From the NCBI RefSeq assembly GCF_014697425.1, contig NZ_JACJRU010000031.1, positions 1 through 64,000 of the forward strand: a DNA stretch of 64,000 nt. Direction: 5' to 3'. Made by a program: the position numbers and the translations under genes. Of this stretch, positions 27,197 through 36,064 are shown piece after piece. Under the pieces are notes generated by a model. That model was not told the DNA's origin. It did no database searches and worked only from the letters and a program-made list of their open reading frames with translations. Position 1 is the stretch's first letter. Each line of letters starts with the position of its first letter. The stretch comes from Nostoc sp. FACHB-110 (GTDB lineage Bacteria > Cyanobacteriota > Cyanobacteriia > Cyanobacteriales > Nostocaceae).

Positions 27197-29139
27197 AAAT
27201 CATCGAAACAATTGGTTTTGATTTGGGACACGGTGAAACTGCGGTAGCCAAAGCTATCGTAGAAAGTATTGAACCGCCCCAAATGTTAGAAGTTAATCAT
27301 AAGAAAAATCAAATTACGGCTTTAGGTTGGCATCCTCAACTGGGTTATTTAGTGGGTGAACAAGCTTTAATTCAAGCTGGGGTGACTCAACTGACAATTT
27401 CTTTTAAACAAAAACCCAACAACGATCCTGAATATAAAAAGATAATTTCTACATTTCTCGCTACCTACTACCGCCTACTCCAAGACAGTAAACAAATTGA
27501 AGGAGAAGCAAGTAGCTATTTTTACGTTGGTTGTCCTTCGGGATGGACAGCAAGCGATCGCGCCGAATATCAAAAGCTCCTACAAGCAGCCGGCATTACT
27601 CAACTGAATGTTATACCCGAATCACGAGCGGCTTTTATGCAAGCCAAAGAAGCCGGGAAATTAGAGTACGATAAACTACTCTCATCGGTATTAATTGTTG
27701 ATATTGGTTCCTCAACCACAGATTTTACCTTGGTTAAAAGCTTACATGAAGTACCAGTAGATTTCGGTAGTAATGCTCTAGGAGCATCTTTAATTGACAA
27801 AGCCATTTTTGCCTGGACTCTAGCGCAACATCAACAAAAAACCTTGCTAGAAAAAGTATTTCAAGAATATCCTCATCACCAAGCGCGCTGCGAACTTGCT
27901 TGTCGTAAAGCCAAAGAAGATTTCTTTTCTAACGAACAGCTATATCATGACCCAAAATCTTTTGCCCGTGGCTTTGAGTCTATCAACGAGCAGATTTATT
28001 TTATTCCTCAAGTCAATAAATTATTGATGGAGGAGATTTTAAATCAACCTCTAGCTGAATTGGGCAATAAAAGTTGGCTACAAGCCTTTAAAGACTCAGT
28101 AAATGAAGCGAAACAAAAGCTTGAACATTTAGGCATTGTGCCAAAACTTGTGTTGATGACTGGTGGTGCATCACGGATGAAATTTACCCACCAAATTTGT
28201 CAACAAATTTTTCCCGAACCAGAAACACTTCTGCGCCCCGATCCTGAACCAGAACGCTGTATTGCCCTGGGTTTAGCCCGTGTAGGTCGTTGGGATTTAC
28301 GCGCCACAGCCTTTGAGCAAGAAGTTAATAAACTGTTAGATTCACAAAAACTCAAACAACTGATTAGTAGGCATATCCCCGAGTTAGTGGAATTATTAAC
28401 TCAGCCTTTAGCTGATGGTTTGATTGAAAACGCCGTCAAACCAGGAGTCAAAGACTGGCAACAAAACAAAATCCGTACTTTAGCAGATTTAGAAGTGTCG
28501 ATGAAAAAGCGAGCCGAACAATGGCTAAAAAGCGAGTCCCCAAGGGATAGCTCCGCTTCACGCTCTGGGCAGATAATTAACAAACAATGCATTAGTTGGT
28601 TTAACAATAAAATTCAACCCGACTTAGCCGCAGAAACAGATCCCATCTGTCGAAAGTTTCAAATACCCAGAAGCAGCTTAAGGTTTGAAGACAGCATTGA
28701 GCCGAATTTTGTTAACCCAGAACTCCGTATAGGAGATGCCATTCTTGCCGACACAGTGGGGTTTATTGTCAATTTAGTGATTGGTGGAGGCACACTAGCA
28801 AGTATTATCACCTTGATTCTTACAGGACACTTGACTTGGCCGATCGCTTTAGTATACGGTGCTTCGGTCATGGCTGCTGGTATGGAACTAAATCGCAAAT
28901 CTGTTCAAGAAGTCATCAAAGCAAATTTGGATCTGCCTACTTGGATTCGTTCTAGCTTTATGAACGACAAAAAGATTGAAGATATGTCCAACCAAATCAA
29001 ACCTGAATTAGAGAAAGTTCTGCGAGAACAATTAACAACAAATCAAGCAGCTTTTGAGCAACTGATTGAAAAAGTTGAAAAAGGACTTCACACAGCACTG
29101 TCTACCAAAGTTCAAGAAGCAATTATTCTCATTCAATAG
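27193..29139 (+). CDS. Hsp70/actin-fold ATPase-like protein with C-terminal membrane hairpin, 648 aa
   Basis: The actin/Hsp70 ATP-binding signatures are present: phosphate-1 GFDLGHGETA (8-17), phosphate-2 VDIGSSTTDF (169-178) and adenosine motif MTGGASRM (about 321-328). The substrate-binding domain of DnaK is absent. Instead, residues about 515-565 form hydrophobic helices (VGFIVNLVIGGGTLAS and LTWPIALVYGASVMAAG), and a coiled-coil-like tail follows. It is likely a membrane-anchored nucleotide switch, not a chaperone. ATGA overlap with the upstream membrane-protein gene implies a joint complex. Start at 27193 is firm because of that overlap. Confidence 0.8.
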   Translation: MKIIETIGFDLGHGETAVAKAIVESIEPPQMLEVNHKKNQITALGWHPQLGYLVGEQALIQAGVTQLTISFKQKPNNDPEYKKIISTFLATYYRLLQDSKQIEGEASSYFYVGCPSGWTASDRAEYQKLLQAAGITQLNVIPESRAAFMQAKEAGKLEYDKLLSSVLIVDIGSSTTDFTLVKSLHEVPVDFGSNALGASLIDKAIFAWTLAQHQQKTLLEKVFQEYPHHQARCELACRKAKEDFFSNEQLYHDPKSFARGFESINEQIYFIPQVNKLLMEEILNQPLAELGNKSWLQAFKDSVNEAKQKLEHLGIVPKLVLMTGGASRMKFTHQICQQIFPEPETLLRPDPEPERCIALGLARVGRWDLRATAFEQEVNKLLDSQKLKQLISRHIPELVELLTQPLADGLIENAVKPGVKDWQQNKIRTLADLEVSMKKRAEQWLKSESPRDSSASRSGQIINKQCISWFNNKIQPDLAAETDPICRKFQIPRSSLRFEDSIEPNFVNPELRIGDAILADTVGFIVNLVIGGGTLASIITLILTGHLTWPIALVYGASVMAAGMELNRKSVQEVIKANLDLPTWIRSSFMNDKKIEDMSNQIKPELEKVLREQLTTNQAAFEQLIEKVEKGLHTALSTKVQEAIILIQ

Positions 29140-29217
29140 AATATTTTCAACCATAAATTATTCATTGTTATGCGGTGGGTACGATGCCCACCTTGCAATT
29201 AAAAAAAAGCTTGCCTA

Positions 29218-29397
29218 AGCTCGGCTTTATCCATTTTTTTCGCCATACAATCACTAATGCTAAAACCTATACGGGGTCTTAGTTTTACTTTTTCGATTTC
29301 ACCGTGAATCAGTGACGTAGAAAAAGTATTTGCCAAAAAGCCAGGGTTTTTGACAGATAAAGAAAACCGAGTTCTTAATTTTGGATAAAGCCGAGCT
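29218..29397. mobile_element. MITE-like element with 16-bp inverted ends
   Basis: AGCTCGGCTTTATCCA (29218-29233) and its perfect inverse TGGATAAAGCCGAGCT (29382-29397) bound 180 bp of AT-rich DNA. The only ORF inside (70 codons, minus strand) merely spans the element and has no known motif. No target duplication could be seen. This may be a non-autonomous insertion or the shell of a deleted IS. Confidence 0.5.
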
Positions 29398-29452
29398 AAA
29401 AAGCTGAACAAAAATTTTGGATACTTTTTTATTTATATGTTTTTATTTCTTA

Positions 29453-29608
29453 CTTGATAAATCAATACGGTTCAGTTAAGAGAATAGTAGGTTGGGTGTA
29501 GCGATAGCGTAACCCAACAAAGTATGCGTGAATGTTGGGTTCCGTTCCTCCACCCAACCTACACCAGTCTAAGTTGTTGCCTTAACTGAACTGTATTGCT
29601 TGATAAAT
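29453..29608. mobile_element. complete MITE with 10-bp target-site duplication
   Basis: Terminal repeats CAATACGGTTCAGTTAAG (29463-29480) and CTTAACTGAACTGTATTG (29581-29598) match in inversion at 17 of 18 positions. The 10-bp sequence CTTGATAAAT lies directly outside both ends (29453-29462 and 29599-29608), the mark of a transposition event. Inside, a second inverted pair (GTAGGTTGGGTG and CACCCAACCTAC, with AACCCAACA and TGTTGGGTT nested) gives a long hairpin. It has no coding capacity, so it must be moved in trans; the 10-bp duplication points to an IS4-like transposase, which is inference. Confidence 0.75.
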
Positions 29609-30109
29609 CTAATAGTGTAACTGTCCTAGGGCTGAATTTTTTTGAAGAATGTATTGAACCATAACACTATTGACTCACGCTAAATCTAACTGTAAACAAA
29701 GCACAGATTGGTTTGTTTTATTTGTCTGTTTACTACCTCAGATGCCCAGTGATTTTATGCCTACAGAAAGAGGTTCAACTGTTAATCGTTGGCGACAATT
29801 TAACTTGACTTGAGAAGTGGAAATATTTTTGTATTTCAATTGCCAAAAAACGCAAATTAACTATCAGATTTTTCAGGGAAAAATAAATTAGCAAATTTTT
29901 AAAATTTTCTCAAAAAAAATAGCTATATACACAAGCTCGCTAGAACTAGAGGACGCAAATTGCTTTTCTAATTAAAGTATCTAATATCTAATTAAAATTA
30001 AGCCTAATTATAGAGTATTTGACATTCAAATTAATGTTAGAAAATCAATAGCAATTTTTTTGAAGAACCCAGAAACAAAAACATACAGAACATTTAAGGA
30101 ACTATTAGC

Positions 30110-30880
30110 ATGAAATCTGTTAAATTATCTAAATCTATTTGGGCAAGCTTGTTTGCTATAAGTTTTGCCTCTGTTTTGACAATCCCTGTTGCCGCACAAA
30201 CAGGTAGCGGCGGTGGTAGTAGTGGCAGCAGTAGTGGTACAGGTACAACGGGTACAACAGGTACAGGCAGCACGGGTACAGGAACAACAGGTACTAGCGG
30301 TACAGGTAGTACAGGTTTAGGTACAGGCACAGGTACTAGCGGTACAGGTAGTACAGGCTTAGGTACAGGCACAGGTACTAGCGGTACAGGTACTGGTGGT
30401 ACTACTGGTACTGGTACTGGCGGTACAGGTAGTACAGGTTTAGGTACAGGTACTGGCGGCACTACTGGTACTGGTACAGGTACAGGTACTAGCGGTACAG
30501 GCAGCACAGGTTTAGGTACAGGTACTGGCGGTACTACTGGTACAGGTAGCACAGGTTTAGGCACAGGTACTGACGGTACTACTGGTACTGGCACAGGTTT
30601 AGGTACAGGCACGGGTACTGGTGGTACTACTGGTACAGATAGCACAGGTACAACAGGTACAGATTCATATGGTACAAGCGGTTCCACTGGTGCTGGCACA
30701 ACTACAGGTGGTAGCTCTTATCAAGGAACTAGTGATGTCAGAGGCGATCGCGGTTCTAACAATTGGGGTTGGTTAGGTTTACTGGGTTTAGCAGGTTTAG
30801 CAGGCTTGGCTCGTAAACGTGAAGAACCCAAAGTTTACCGCGACCCTAATGAAGTAACAGGAACTCGCTCCCGATTTTAA
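30110..30880 (+). CDS. secreted Gly/Thr/Ser repeat protein with WGxxGxxG tail, 256 aa
   Basis: A signal peptide (SIWASLFAISFASVLTIPVAAQ) is followed by about 150 residues composed of GTGTGG, GTSGTG and STGLGT units, encoded by imperfect DNA repeats at about 30230-30660. The C terminus has WGWLGLLGLAGLAGLARKRE: a hydrophobic WGxxGxxG segment followed by basic residues, a sorting-type anchor seen in cyanobacterial surface proteins. It is probably exported and membrane tethered; function unknown. The start ATG at 30110 is the one that gives the signal peptide. The antisense strand is also open, only because of the repeats. A strong inverted repeat overlaps the stop codon. Confidence 0.8.
   Translation: MKSVKLSKSIWASLFAISFASVLTIPVAAQTGSGGGSSGSSSGTGTTGTTGTGSTGTGTTGTSGTGSTGLGTGTGTSGTGSTGLGTGTGTSGTGTGGTTGTGTGGTGSTGLGTGTGGTTGTGTGTGTSGTGSTGLGTGTGGTTGTGSTGLGTGTDGTTGTGTGLGTGTGTGGTTGTDSTGTTGTDSYGTSGSTGAGTTTGGSSYQGTSDVRGDRGSNNWGWLGLLGLAGLAGLARKREEPKVYRDPNEVTGTRSRF
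30230..30665 (+). repeat. in-gene tandem repeat (GGTACAGGTACT-like)
   Basis: Imperfect tandem units of 6, 9 and 12 bases built from GGTACA, GGTACT, GGCACA and AGCGGT encode the Gly/Thr tract. Longer blocks encoding STGLGTGTG recur at least five times, so slippage or recombination could change its length between strains. Confidence 0.85.
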
Positions 30881-30926
30881 TTGTTGAATTTCACCTCCAG
30901 CGTGAGCAGAAATTCAACAATTAAAA
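30875..30926. terminator. 18-bp perfect inverted repeat overlapping a stop codon
   Basis: TTTTAATTGTTGAATTTC (30875-30892) is perfectly inverted at 30909-30926 around a 16-base loop. It includes the TAA stop of the repeat protein (30878-30880). It is AT-rich and symmetrical, so it could work as a terminator or mRNA stabiliser in either direction. Confidence 0.65.
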
Positions 30927-30930
30927 TAGC

Positions 30931-30965
30931 AGCAGTGCGTTAGTAATACCAACGCACTGCTTTTA
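30931..30965 (+). terminator. Rho-independent terminator
   Basis: GCAGTGCGTT (30932-30941) pairs perfectly with AACGCACTGC (30951-30960) around a 9-base loop and is followed by TTTTATC. It directly follows the 18-bp inverted repeat and ends the repeat-protein transcript. Confidence 0.8.
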
Positions 30966-31125
30966 TCAAGCTGATAGAGATGAGATATCCGCTGAAGTGA
31001 GAAATCAGTTGTAATAATGGGTTATGCGATTGTAAACGATTGAAAAAATACAAACTGTGAAAGACCATTTCAACACAAATGCGATGAATGGGCTGTTACA
31101 ATTATCATCTTCAATCTGAGGTGTT

Positions 31126-31497
31126 TTAAACACCTAATAATCTGTAAATTAAGCTGTTGATAATAGTCAGGGCAAACGCGCCTAGCACCGCACTCCAAAT
31201 ACCGAAGCGCAAGCGAAAGCCCTCTACTAACCATGCAGCAATGCTAAAACAAACAACGGCAATCATGAATGTAAAGATGCCGGATAACAAATCAAAAGTC
31301 AGAAAATTTGGAACTGCAAATATCAAGCGTAAAATCGGTCTCACAATCGCAGTAACAATACCGAGAACTGCTGCCGAAATCAATGCTTTTTTGGGAGAGT
31401 CAACCTCAACTCCTAAAGGGAGTTTACTAATAAGTAACAAGCTGATAGATGTTACTACCCAAACAATTAAAAGTGTCACAATTACATTCATTGCCAT
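31126..31497 (-). CDS. PF04020-type membrane protein (phage holin family 4_2 fold), 123 aa
   Basis: Four membrane helices are seen: MNVIVTLLIVWVVTSISLLL, ISAAVLGIVTAIVRPILR, FTFMIAVVCFSIAAWLV and WSAVLGAFALTIINSLIYRL. This matches a family of small membrane proteins widespread in bacteria and often labelled phage holin, but there is no phage context here, so lysis is not implied. ATG codons at 31497 and 31491 are both possible; AAGGG is better spaced for 31491. A TTG at 31539 is unlikely. Confidence 0.75.
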   Translation of the reverse strand: MAMNVIVTLLIVWVVTSISLLLISKLPLGVEVDSPKKALISAAVLGIVTAIVRPILRLIFAVPNFLTFDLLSGIFTFMIAVVCFSIAAWLVEGFRLRFGIWSAVLGAFALTIINSLIYRLLGV

Positions 31498-31725
31498 AAC
31501 CCTTGAAACGCGAATGGCGATTGGCGATCGCTTACTCAAGTAACCGATCTATGAATCTTTGAAGTTTAGCCAATTATCTGTAAGTTAGCAGATTTTTTTA
31601 TCTAGATAGAATTTATTTTGTATCTCTTTAGGTTTAGGCAATGAAGAGAGTGCAGCACTTTCAGTAAGACATGAGAAGGGAAAGTCACAAAAAGCAAGTT
31701 ATTTCCCATTCCCTTTGTCTCATTT

Positions 31726-32376
31726 TTACCTTTGAGGTGTAGAATTACTTTGCCCTGGTGCGTTAGGAATAGCAGGAGTAAGATTCACATTCGGGTTAAT
31801 GGGACTCACACCTTGTCCAGCCGGAGTTTGCACAGGAGCCGAAGGTATTGAGTTAGGTGTAAAATTGCCTGGTTGATTAATGTCGGGAATTGGAGCAGTT
31901 GGTATCCCAGGATTAGATGGTAAATAGGGGTTTGTCGGCAAGTTAGGCGCAGAAGTAGATGTTTGAGTAGGCCCTGGTATAATTCCCAGAGAAACGCGAT
32001 CGCCTCCTACTTGACGCAATATATCTAATGTCTCAATCACATCATTGTAAGTTGTCGTCCGAGACGCATTTAATACCAAAATTCCATCGGGATTCTGCTG
32101 AAGATATTGCTTTAAATTCTCTGCTAATTCCTCCCGTTTGACAGGTTGTTTTTCGATATAAGTATTGCCTACTGCATCAATAGTGACAATCCGACTAGCA
32201 TTCTGCCCCGCAGGTGTACCTGTAGCAGCTTTCGGTAAATCAACATTAATAGCTTGTTGGCGAGTAAATTGCAAAGCTGCTAACAAAAAAAACGTCAAAA
32301 TGCAAAAAACAACATCAATTAATGGAATGATCTGGATTTGTACTTCTTCAACTGGAGTATGCAGATTAACTTTCAT
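31726..32376 (-). CDS. exbD: ExbD/TolR-type energy-coupling protein, 216 aa
   Basis: ExbD proteins sit with ExbB in the inner membrane and use proton flow to energise TonB-like transducers or envelope processes. The single membrane helix (about 17-36) contains the proton-carrying Asp21 in PLIDVVFCIL. The periplasmic domain (about 45-135) is followed by an about 80-residue tail very rich in Pro, Asn and Thr (PSNPGIPTAPIPDINQPGNF), not part of ordinary ExbD. It may reach through the cell wall. The gene starts 17 bases after exbB, so the two are co-transcribed. No tonB is visible nearby. Confidence 0.88.
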   Translation of the reverse strand: MKVNLHTPVEEVQIQIIPLIDVVFCILTFFLLAALQFTRQQAINVDLPKAATGTPAGQNASRIVTIDAVGNTYIEKQPVKREELAENLKQYLQQNPDGILVLNASRTTTYNDVIETLDILRQVGGDRVSLGIIPGPTQTSTSAPNLPTNPYLPSNPGIPTAPIPDINQPGNFTPNSIPSAPVQTPAGQGVSPINPNVNLTPAIPNAPGQSNSTPQR

Positions 32377-32393
32377 CGTCTTTGAATTTTTGG

Positions 32394-33146
32394 TTATTGC
32401 TCAGGATCTAGTGAATCATTCACATTGGGTGATTCGGGAGGTTTAGTAAATGAATTTCTCGCCGGTTTACGTGGTGGTGTAAAGCTATCTCGTGTAGCTT
32501 CCGCAATTGAGCCACTCTTACTAAACTCTGGTGGAGATTGGCGGTAAAGTAATTCCAACTCATTACCAGCACTGCGAAAAACTTTGACTTGGTTAACCAA
32601 AAAACTTTGAAATAAGCGATAAAACGCCAAACTCACAATTGCAACTATTAACCCTGTAGCAGTACTAATTAGGGATTCACCAATCCCAGTAGTTACCCCA
32701 GCCGTTGATTCTGTGCCTAAATCACCAATGCGAATCGATCGCAAAGAATGAATCAAACCTAACACAGTACCCAACAATCCTAACAAAGGAGATAGGGCGA
32801 TTACGGCTTCTAACAATTTTTCACCGCGGCGCATCCCAGCTAATTCATCTTCAGCCGTGGCTTCTAATGCTAAACGAAAAGTTTCTAAATCTACTTTTAA
32901 TAAGCGTAAAGGTGCGTAGAGAAACCGCCCAATTGGTTGATCTGTAGCTTGTTTGGCAATATCCGCAGCTACATCCCAATCTTCTTGAGCCGCATCCAGC
33001 ACCCGATTAACTATTTCCTTTTCTTGATTTAAAATCCGCAGCCAGAACCACAAACGTTCTAAAATTACACTTAAAGCTAAAACTGATAAAACAGCCAAAG
33101 GCCACATTGCTGGGCCACCTTTTTGAAACAGGTCTAAAATATCCAC
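32394..33146 (-). CDS. exbB: ExbB/TolQ/MotA proton-channel protein, 250 aa
   Basis: Three membrane segments (about 12-32, 118-138, 160-182) surround the conserved block LSPLLGLLGTVLGLIHSL and GESLISTATGLIVAI, the MotA/TolQ/ExbB proton-channel motif. With ExbD it forms the membrane motor. The start codon is GTG at 33146, supported by GGAGGGAGG upstream. The C-terminal about 50 residues are Pro/Ser-rich and cytoplasmic. It is the first gene of the exbB-exbD operon. Confidence 0.88.
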   Translation of the reverse strand: MDILDLFQKGGPAMWPLAVLSVLALSVILERLWFWLRILNQEKEIVNRVLDAAQEDWDVAADIAKQATDQPIGRFLYAPLRLLKVDLETFRLALEATAEDELAGMRRGEKLLEAVIALSPLLGLLGTVLGLIHSLRSIRIGDLGTESTAGVTTGIGESLISTATGLIVAIVSLAFYRLFQSFLVNQVKVFRSAGNELELLYRQSPPEFSKSGSIAEATRDSFTPPRKPARNSFTKPPESPNVNDSLDPEQ

Positions 33147-33340
33147 TGTTTAATTTTCCTCCCTCCGTTCCTTAAGCAATTATCCCAAAGCATTTTTATT
33201 CTAAAGATTAACGTGCAGTTAGGAACTTAGATCAAACAAATTTCATCAGAGACAGGAAATACAGTGAATAAATATTTTTACTCAGCACTCAACACTCAGC
33301 ACGGGCTAAACGCCCCGCTACCGCTAACAGCACTCAGCAT

Positions 33341-35527
33341 TTACTGTTTTACAGGAATTTGAATTTTAAATTCAGTTCCTTGGCCTGGGGTAGACACACA
33401 AATTAGCTTGCCGTTATGTCTTTCAGTAATAATTTGGTAGCTAATTGCCATACCCATACCTGTACCTTTACCTACTGGTTTAGTCGTAAAGAATGGGTCA
33501 AAGACACGGTTTTTCACTTGTTCTGGCATTCCTGGGCCATTATCTGCGATCGCAATTTCTACCCATTGAGTATCAATAACTGATGTCCGGATCGTAATTT
33601 GCGGTTCGATGAGTAAGTCGGGATTTTGCCCTGTTGAGTCTTGACTTTTGATTATTGACTCTTCTAAAGCATCAATCGCATTTACCAAAATATTCATCAA
33701 AACTTGATTAAGTTGACCAGGAAAGCACTCTACTAGTGGCAAGTTACTAAAGTCTCGCACAACTTCCACTCCAGGAGAGTCTGGCTTATCTTTCAGACGA
33801 TGTTGCAAAATTAATAGTGTGCTTTCAATACCTTCATGAATGTCAACGGTTTTAAATTCCGATTCATCCATCCGCGAAAAATTTCGCAGCGATAGCACAA
33901 TATTACGAATCCTCTGTGTTCCCATCTTCATCGAAGGTAAAATCTTCTGTAAATCTTCGATCACAAACTCTAAATCGACTTCTTCCGCGAATGCTTGAAT
34001 CTCTTGGTCATCAGGATAACGTTTTTGATAAATATCCAGCATTTTGACCATATTTTCTACGTATTCGCTCAGATGCACTATATTACCGTGAATAAAGTTG
34101 ACGGGGTTGTTGATTTCATGGGCAACTCCGGCTACTAGTTGACCAAGGCTCGACATTTTTTCGTTTTGAATGACTTGTGCTTGCGTGCGTTGTAATTCAA
34201 TTAATGTAGTTTTCAGTTCATTTGTTCGTTCTGATACTCTATCTTCTAATTCTGCTTTACTCGCTTCTAAGGCGGCAAAAGATTGACGCAATTGCTCTGC
34301 CATGTAATTAAAAGATTGTGCTAGTGTGTTGAGTTCTTCAATAGAACTCATACGTACGGTTTGTTCTAAATTACCAAATGCCATTGCTTGACTAGCACGA
34401 TTAATCCGCAAAATTGGCTGTATTAACCAGCGAGAAGTAAAATAGCCAATAACAATTGCTAAAATTAATGCTCCAAAACAAAACAAAACTGTAATTTGAG
34501 TGTTAGTAATAATTCTGTCCATAAAAGCTCTTTCTGGCACACTTACTACTACTAACCAATCAAGTCCATATTGATCGCGCCAAGGGGTAACATATACAAA
34601 GTTTGTTTCTTGCTGAAACTTCAATTGAAGTTTTTTTGGTTCGGTAATCGACTCAAAACCGTTGAATTTTTTTTGAATCTGTTTAGCAATATTTTGAATT
34701 GTTATATCTGGGCTTTCTGTAGCTTTTATGCGTTGAATTTGATTATTTTTGAGAGTAAAAGGTTCTTGTTTGCTAGAGTTAGCAATTAACATCCCATCTC
34801 GTTCTAAAATAAACACCCGTCCAACATGACTAACATCTAAACTTCGCAAAAATTCACTCAATTTCAACAAATGAATATCTGCAGCAATCATCCCTAATAG
34901 TTGATTTTGCTGATCATATATGGGGCGAGCGGCTGAAGCAGCAATATATGGATATTTGTAATTAATAGTAACGATACGTGACCAAATTGGTTTACCGGCT
35001 TTGATGGGTTCGGTATACCAGGGTTCTTGGAAGTTATTCCAATCAATTTTATCCAAAACTTTAGTACGATTGCCTTGATTATCTGTTGCGTATGTGTGCC
35101 AATTTTTAGGCGGTTTAGCAGTCCAATCATCAATGGTGATTGTTTTGCCATCGTATCGACTGGCTCCTGCACCTTCACCTGTGGTTAATCCGAAGCCTAT
35201 ATAGGATAAATCATAGGCTTGCATTTGTTTCCAGAAAAACTTACTAACTGTTTGGCGATCGCGTACATTCAATAATCCCATTTTTACAGCCTCTGCATTT
35301 ATCTGATTTACCTTTTGGGGAATAGATAAATAAGCATCTAGGTGTTGATCAACCATTGTGTTGGTTCTATCCATCAGCTGATTTGCTAAATTATTGACTG
35401 CTTTCTGCCCATTTTTAAAAGATAAATAGCCCACTAAACCAACTGCACCGAATATTTGTAAAGCAAACGGCACAATCAAAACCAATTGTAAAGGAAACGC
35501 TTTCATCCGGTGAGTGTTCGGTCTATC
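33341..35527 (-). CDS. Cache-HAMP sensor histidine kinase, 728 aa
   Basis: Starting at the ATG at 35527, which follows AGAGGAG, an N-terminal membrane helix leads to a periplasmic Cache domain (about 45-340, FLRSLDVSHVGRVFILERDG), a second helix (about 350-370), HAMP, a coiled coil, then the H-box QLVAGVAHEINNPVNF and an ATPase domain (DNGPGMP, GTGMGMAIS). The histidine is in the NtrB-like HEINNP context. It should sense a small extracellular ligand and phosphorylate an unlinked response regulator, since none is adjacent. The upstream in-frame extension to 35599 lacks a ribosome-binding site. Confidence 0.9.
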   Translation of the reverse strand, partial: DRPNTHRMKAFPLQLVLIVPFALQIFGAVGLVGYLSFKNGQKAVNNLANQLMDRTNTMVDQHLDAYLSIPQKVNQINAEAVKMGLLNVRDRQTVSKFFWKQMQAYDLSYIGFGLTTGEGAGASRYDGKTITIDDWTAKPPKNWHTYATDNQGNRTKVLDKIDWNNFQEPWYTEPIKAGKPIWSRIVTINYKYPYIAASAARPIYDQQNQLLGMIAADIHLLKLSEFLRSLDVSHVGRVFILERDGMLIANSSKQEPFTLKNNQIQRIKATESPDITIQNIAKQIQKKFNGFESITEPKKLQLKFQQETNFVYVTPWRDQYGLDWLVVVSVPERAFMDRIITNTQITVLFCFGALILAIVIGYFTSRWLIQPILRINRASQAMAFGNLEQTVRMSSIEELNTLAQSFNYMAEQLRQSFAALEASKAELEDRVSERTNELKTTLIELQRTQAQVIQNEKMSSLGQLVAGVAHEINNPVNFIHGNIVHLSEYVENMVKMLDIYQKRYPDDQEIQAFAEEVDLEFVIEDLQKILPSMKMGTQRIRNIVLSLRNFSRMDESEFKTVDIHEGIESTLLILQHRLKDKPDSPGVEVVRDFSNLPLVECFPGQLNQVLMNILVNAIDALEESIIKSQDSTGQNPDLLIEPQITIRTSVIDTQWVEIAIADNGPGMPEQVKNRVFDPFFTTKPVGKGTGMGMAISYQIITERHNGKLICVSTPGQGTEFKIQIPVKQ

Positions 35528-35749
35528 CATCAAATTCGCTCCTCTAACCCTGGATAGATGAAAATTGTATTTACCGCCCCTAGTGTTCCCAGTTACCAAA
35601 TTTCAATTAACATTCCAACAAAAATATATTTTTGTAAACTATTCCTGATTTGCTTGTATCGCATCTTCCTAACCCATTGAGGACGGTTATTCCCACCAGA
35701 ATTTATCTACAGGATTTGCCAAAATGAAAGGTAACTAGAGGGAGAAAAA

Positions 35750-36064
35750 ATGAAATTTTCTATTGATTCTGTTTACAATTGGTATCGCAATTTAATCCGT
35801 AATCCTAAGTACCGCTGGTGGGTAATTCTCGGAACGCTAGTTTACTTTATCAGTCCTATTGATATCGTTCCTGATGTTTTCCCTATCGTTGGCGAAATTG
35901 ACGATATTTTGCTGATGACTTTGTTAGTCACTGAAGTTTCTGGGCTAGTGCTTGAAGGCTGGAAAGCTCGTAAAGGCGTTACCACAAATCCTGCCAATCC
36001 TCCGGAAGATGCTACTACTGATACGGCAAAAACAGTCGATGTTGATGCTGTTTCTGTCAAATAA
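35750..36064 (+). CDS. YkvA/DUF1232 family membrane protein, 104 aa
   Basis: The DUF1232 signature is clear: YRNLIRNPKYRWWVILGTLV then YFISPIDIVPDVFPIVGEID, with the invariant SPIDxxPD motif in the membrane hairpin. The function of the family is unknown. It starts at an ATG 9 bases after GAGGGAG and is divergent from the histidine kinase. A terminator follows at 36094-36138. Confidence 0.85.
   Translation: MKFSIDSVYNWYRNLIRNPKYRWWVILGTLVYFISPIDIVPDVFPIVGEIDDILLMTLLVTEVSGLVLEGWKARKGVTTNPANPPEDATTDTAKTVDVDAVSVK

Larger units (their letters stand above)
29140..30109. other. 970-base spacer holding two miniature elements
   Basis: After the Hsp70-like gene come a 180-bp inverted-repeat element (29218-29397) and a MITE with target duplications (29453-29608). 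From 29620 to 30109 the DNA is AT-rich without ORFs or strong hairpins, and forms the upstream region of the WGxxGxxG gene. Confidence 0.6.

Noticed and set aside
29199..29411. 70-codon ORF inside the 180-bp element
   Set aside because: It merely spans the inverted-repeat element, starts without a ribosome-binding site and has no recognisable motif.
30094..30699. 201-codon minus-strand ORF of Pro/Val repeats
   Set aside because: It is the antisense of the Gly/Thr repeat gene; the plus-strand frame has a signal peptide, an anchor and a natural terminator.
31126..31497. Phage holin or prophage remnant
   Set aside because: The family name comes from a fold, and no other phage genes, integrase or att sites are nearby.
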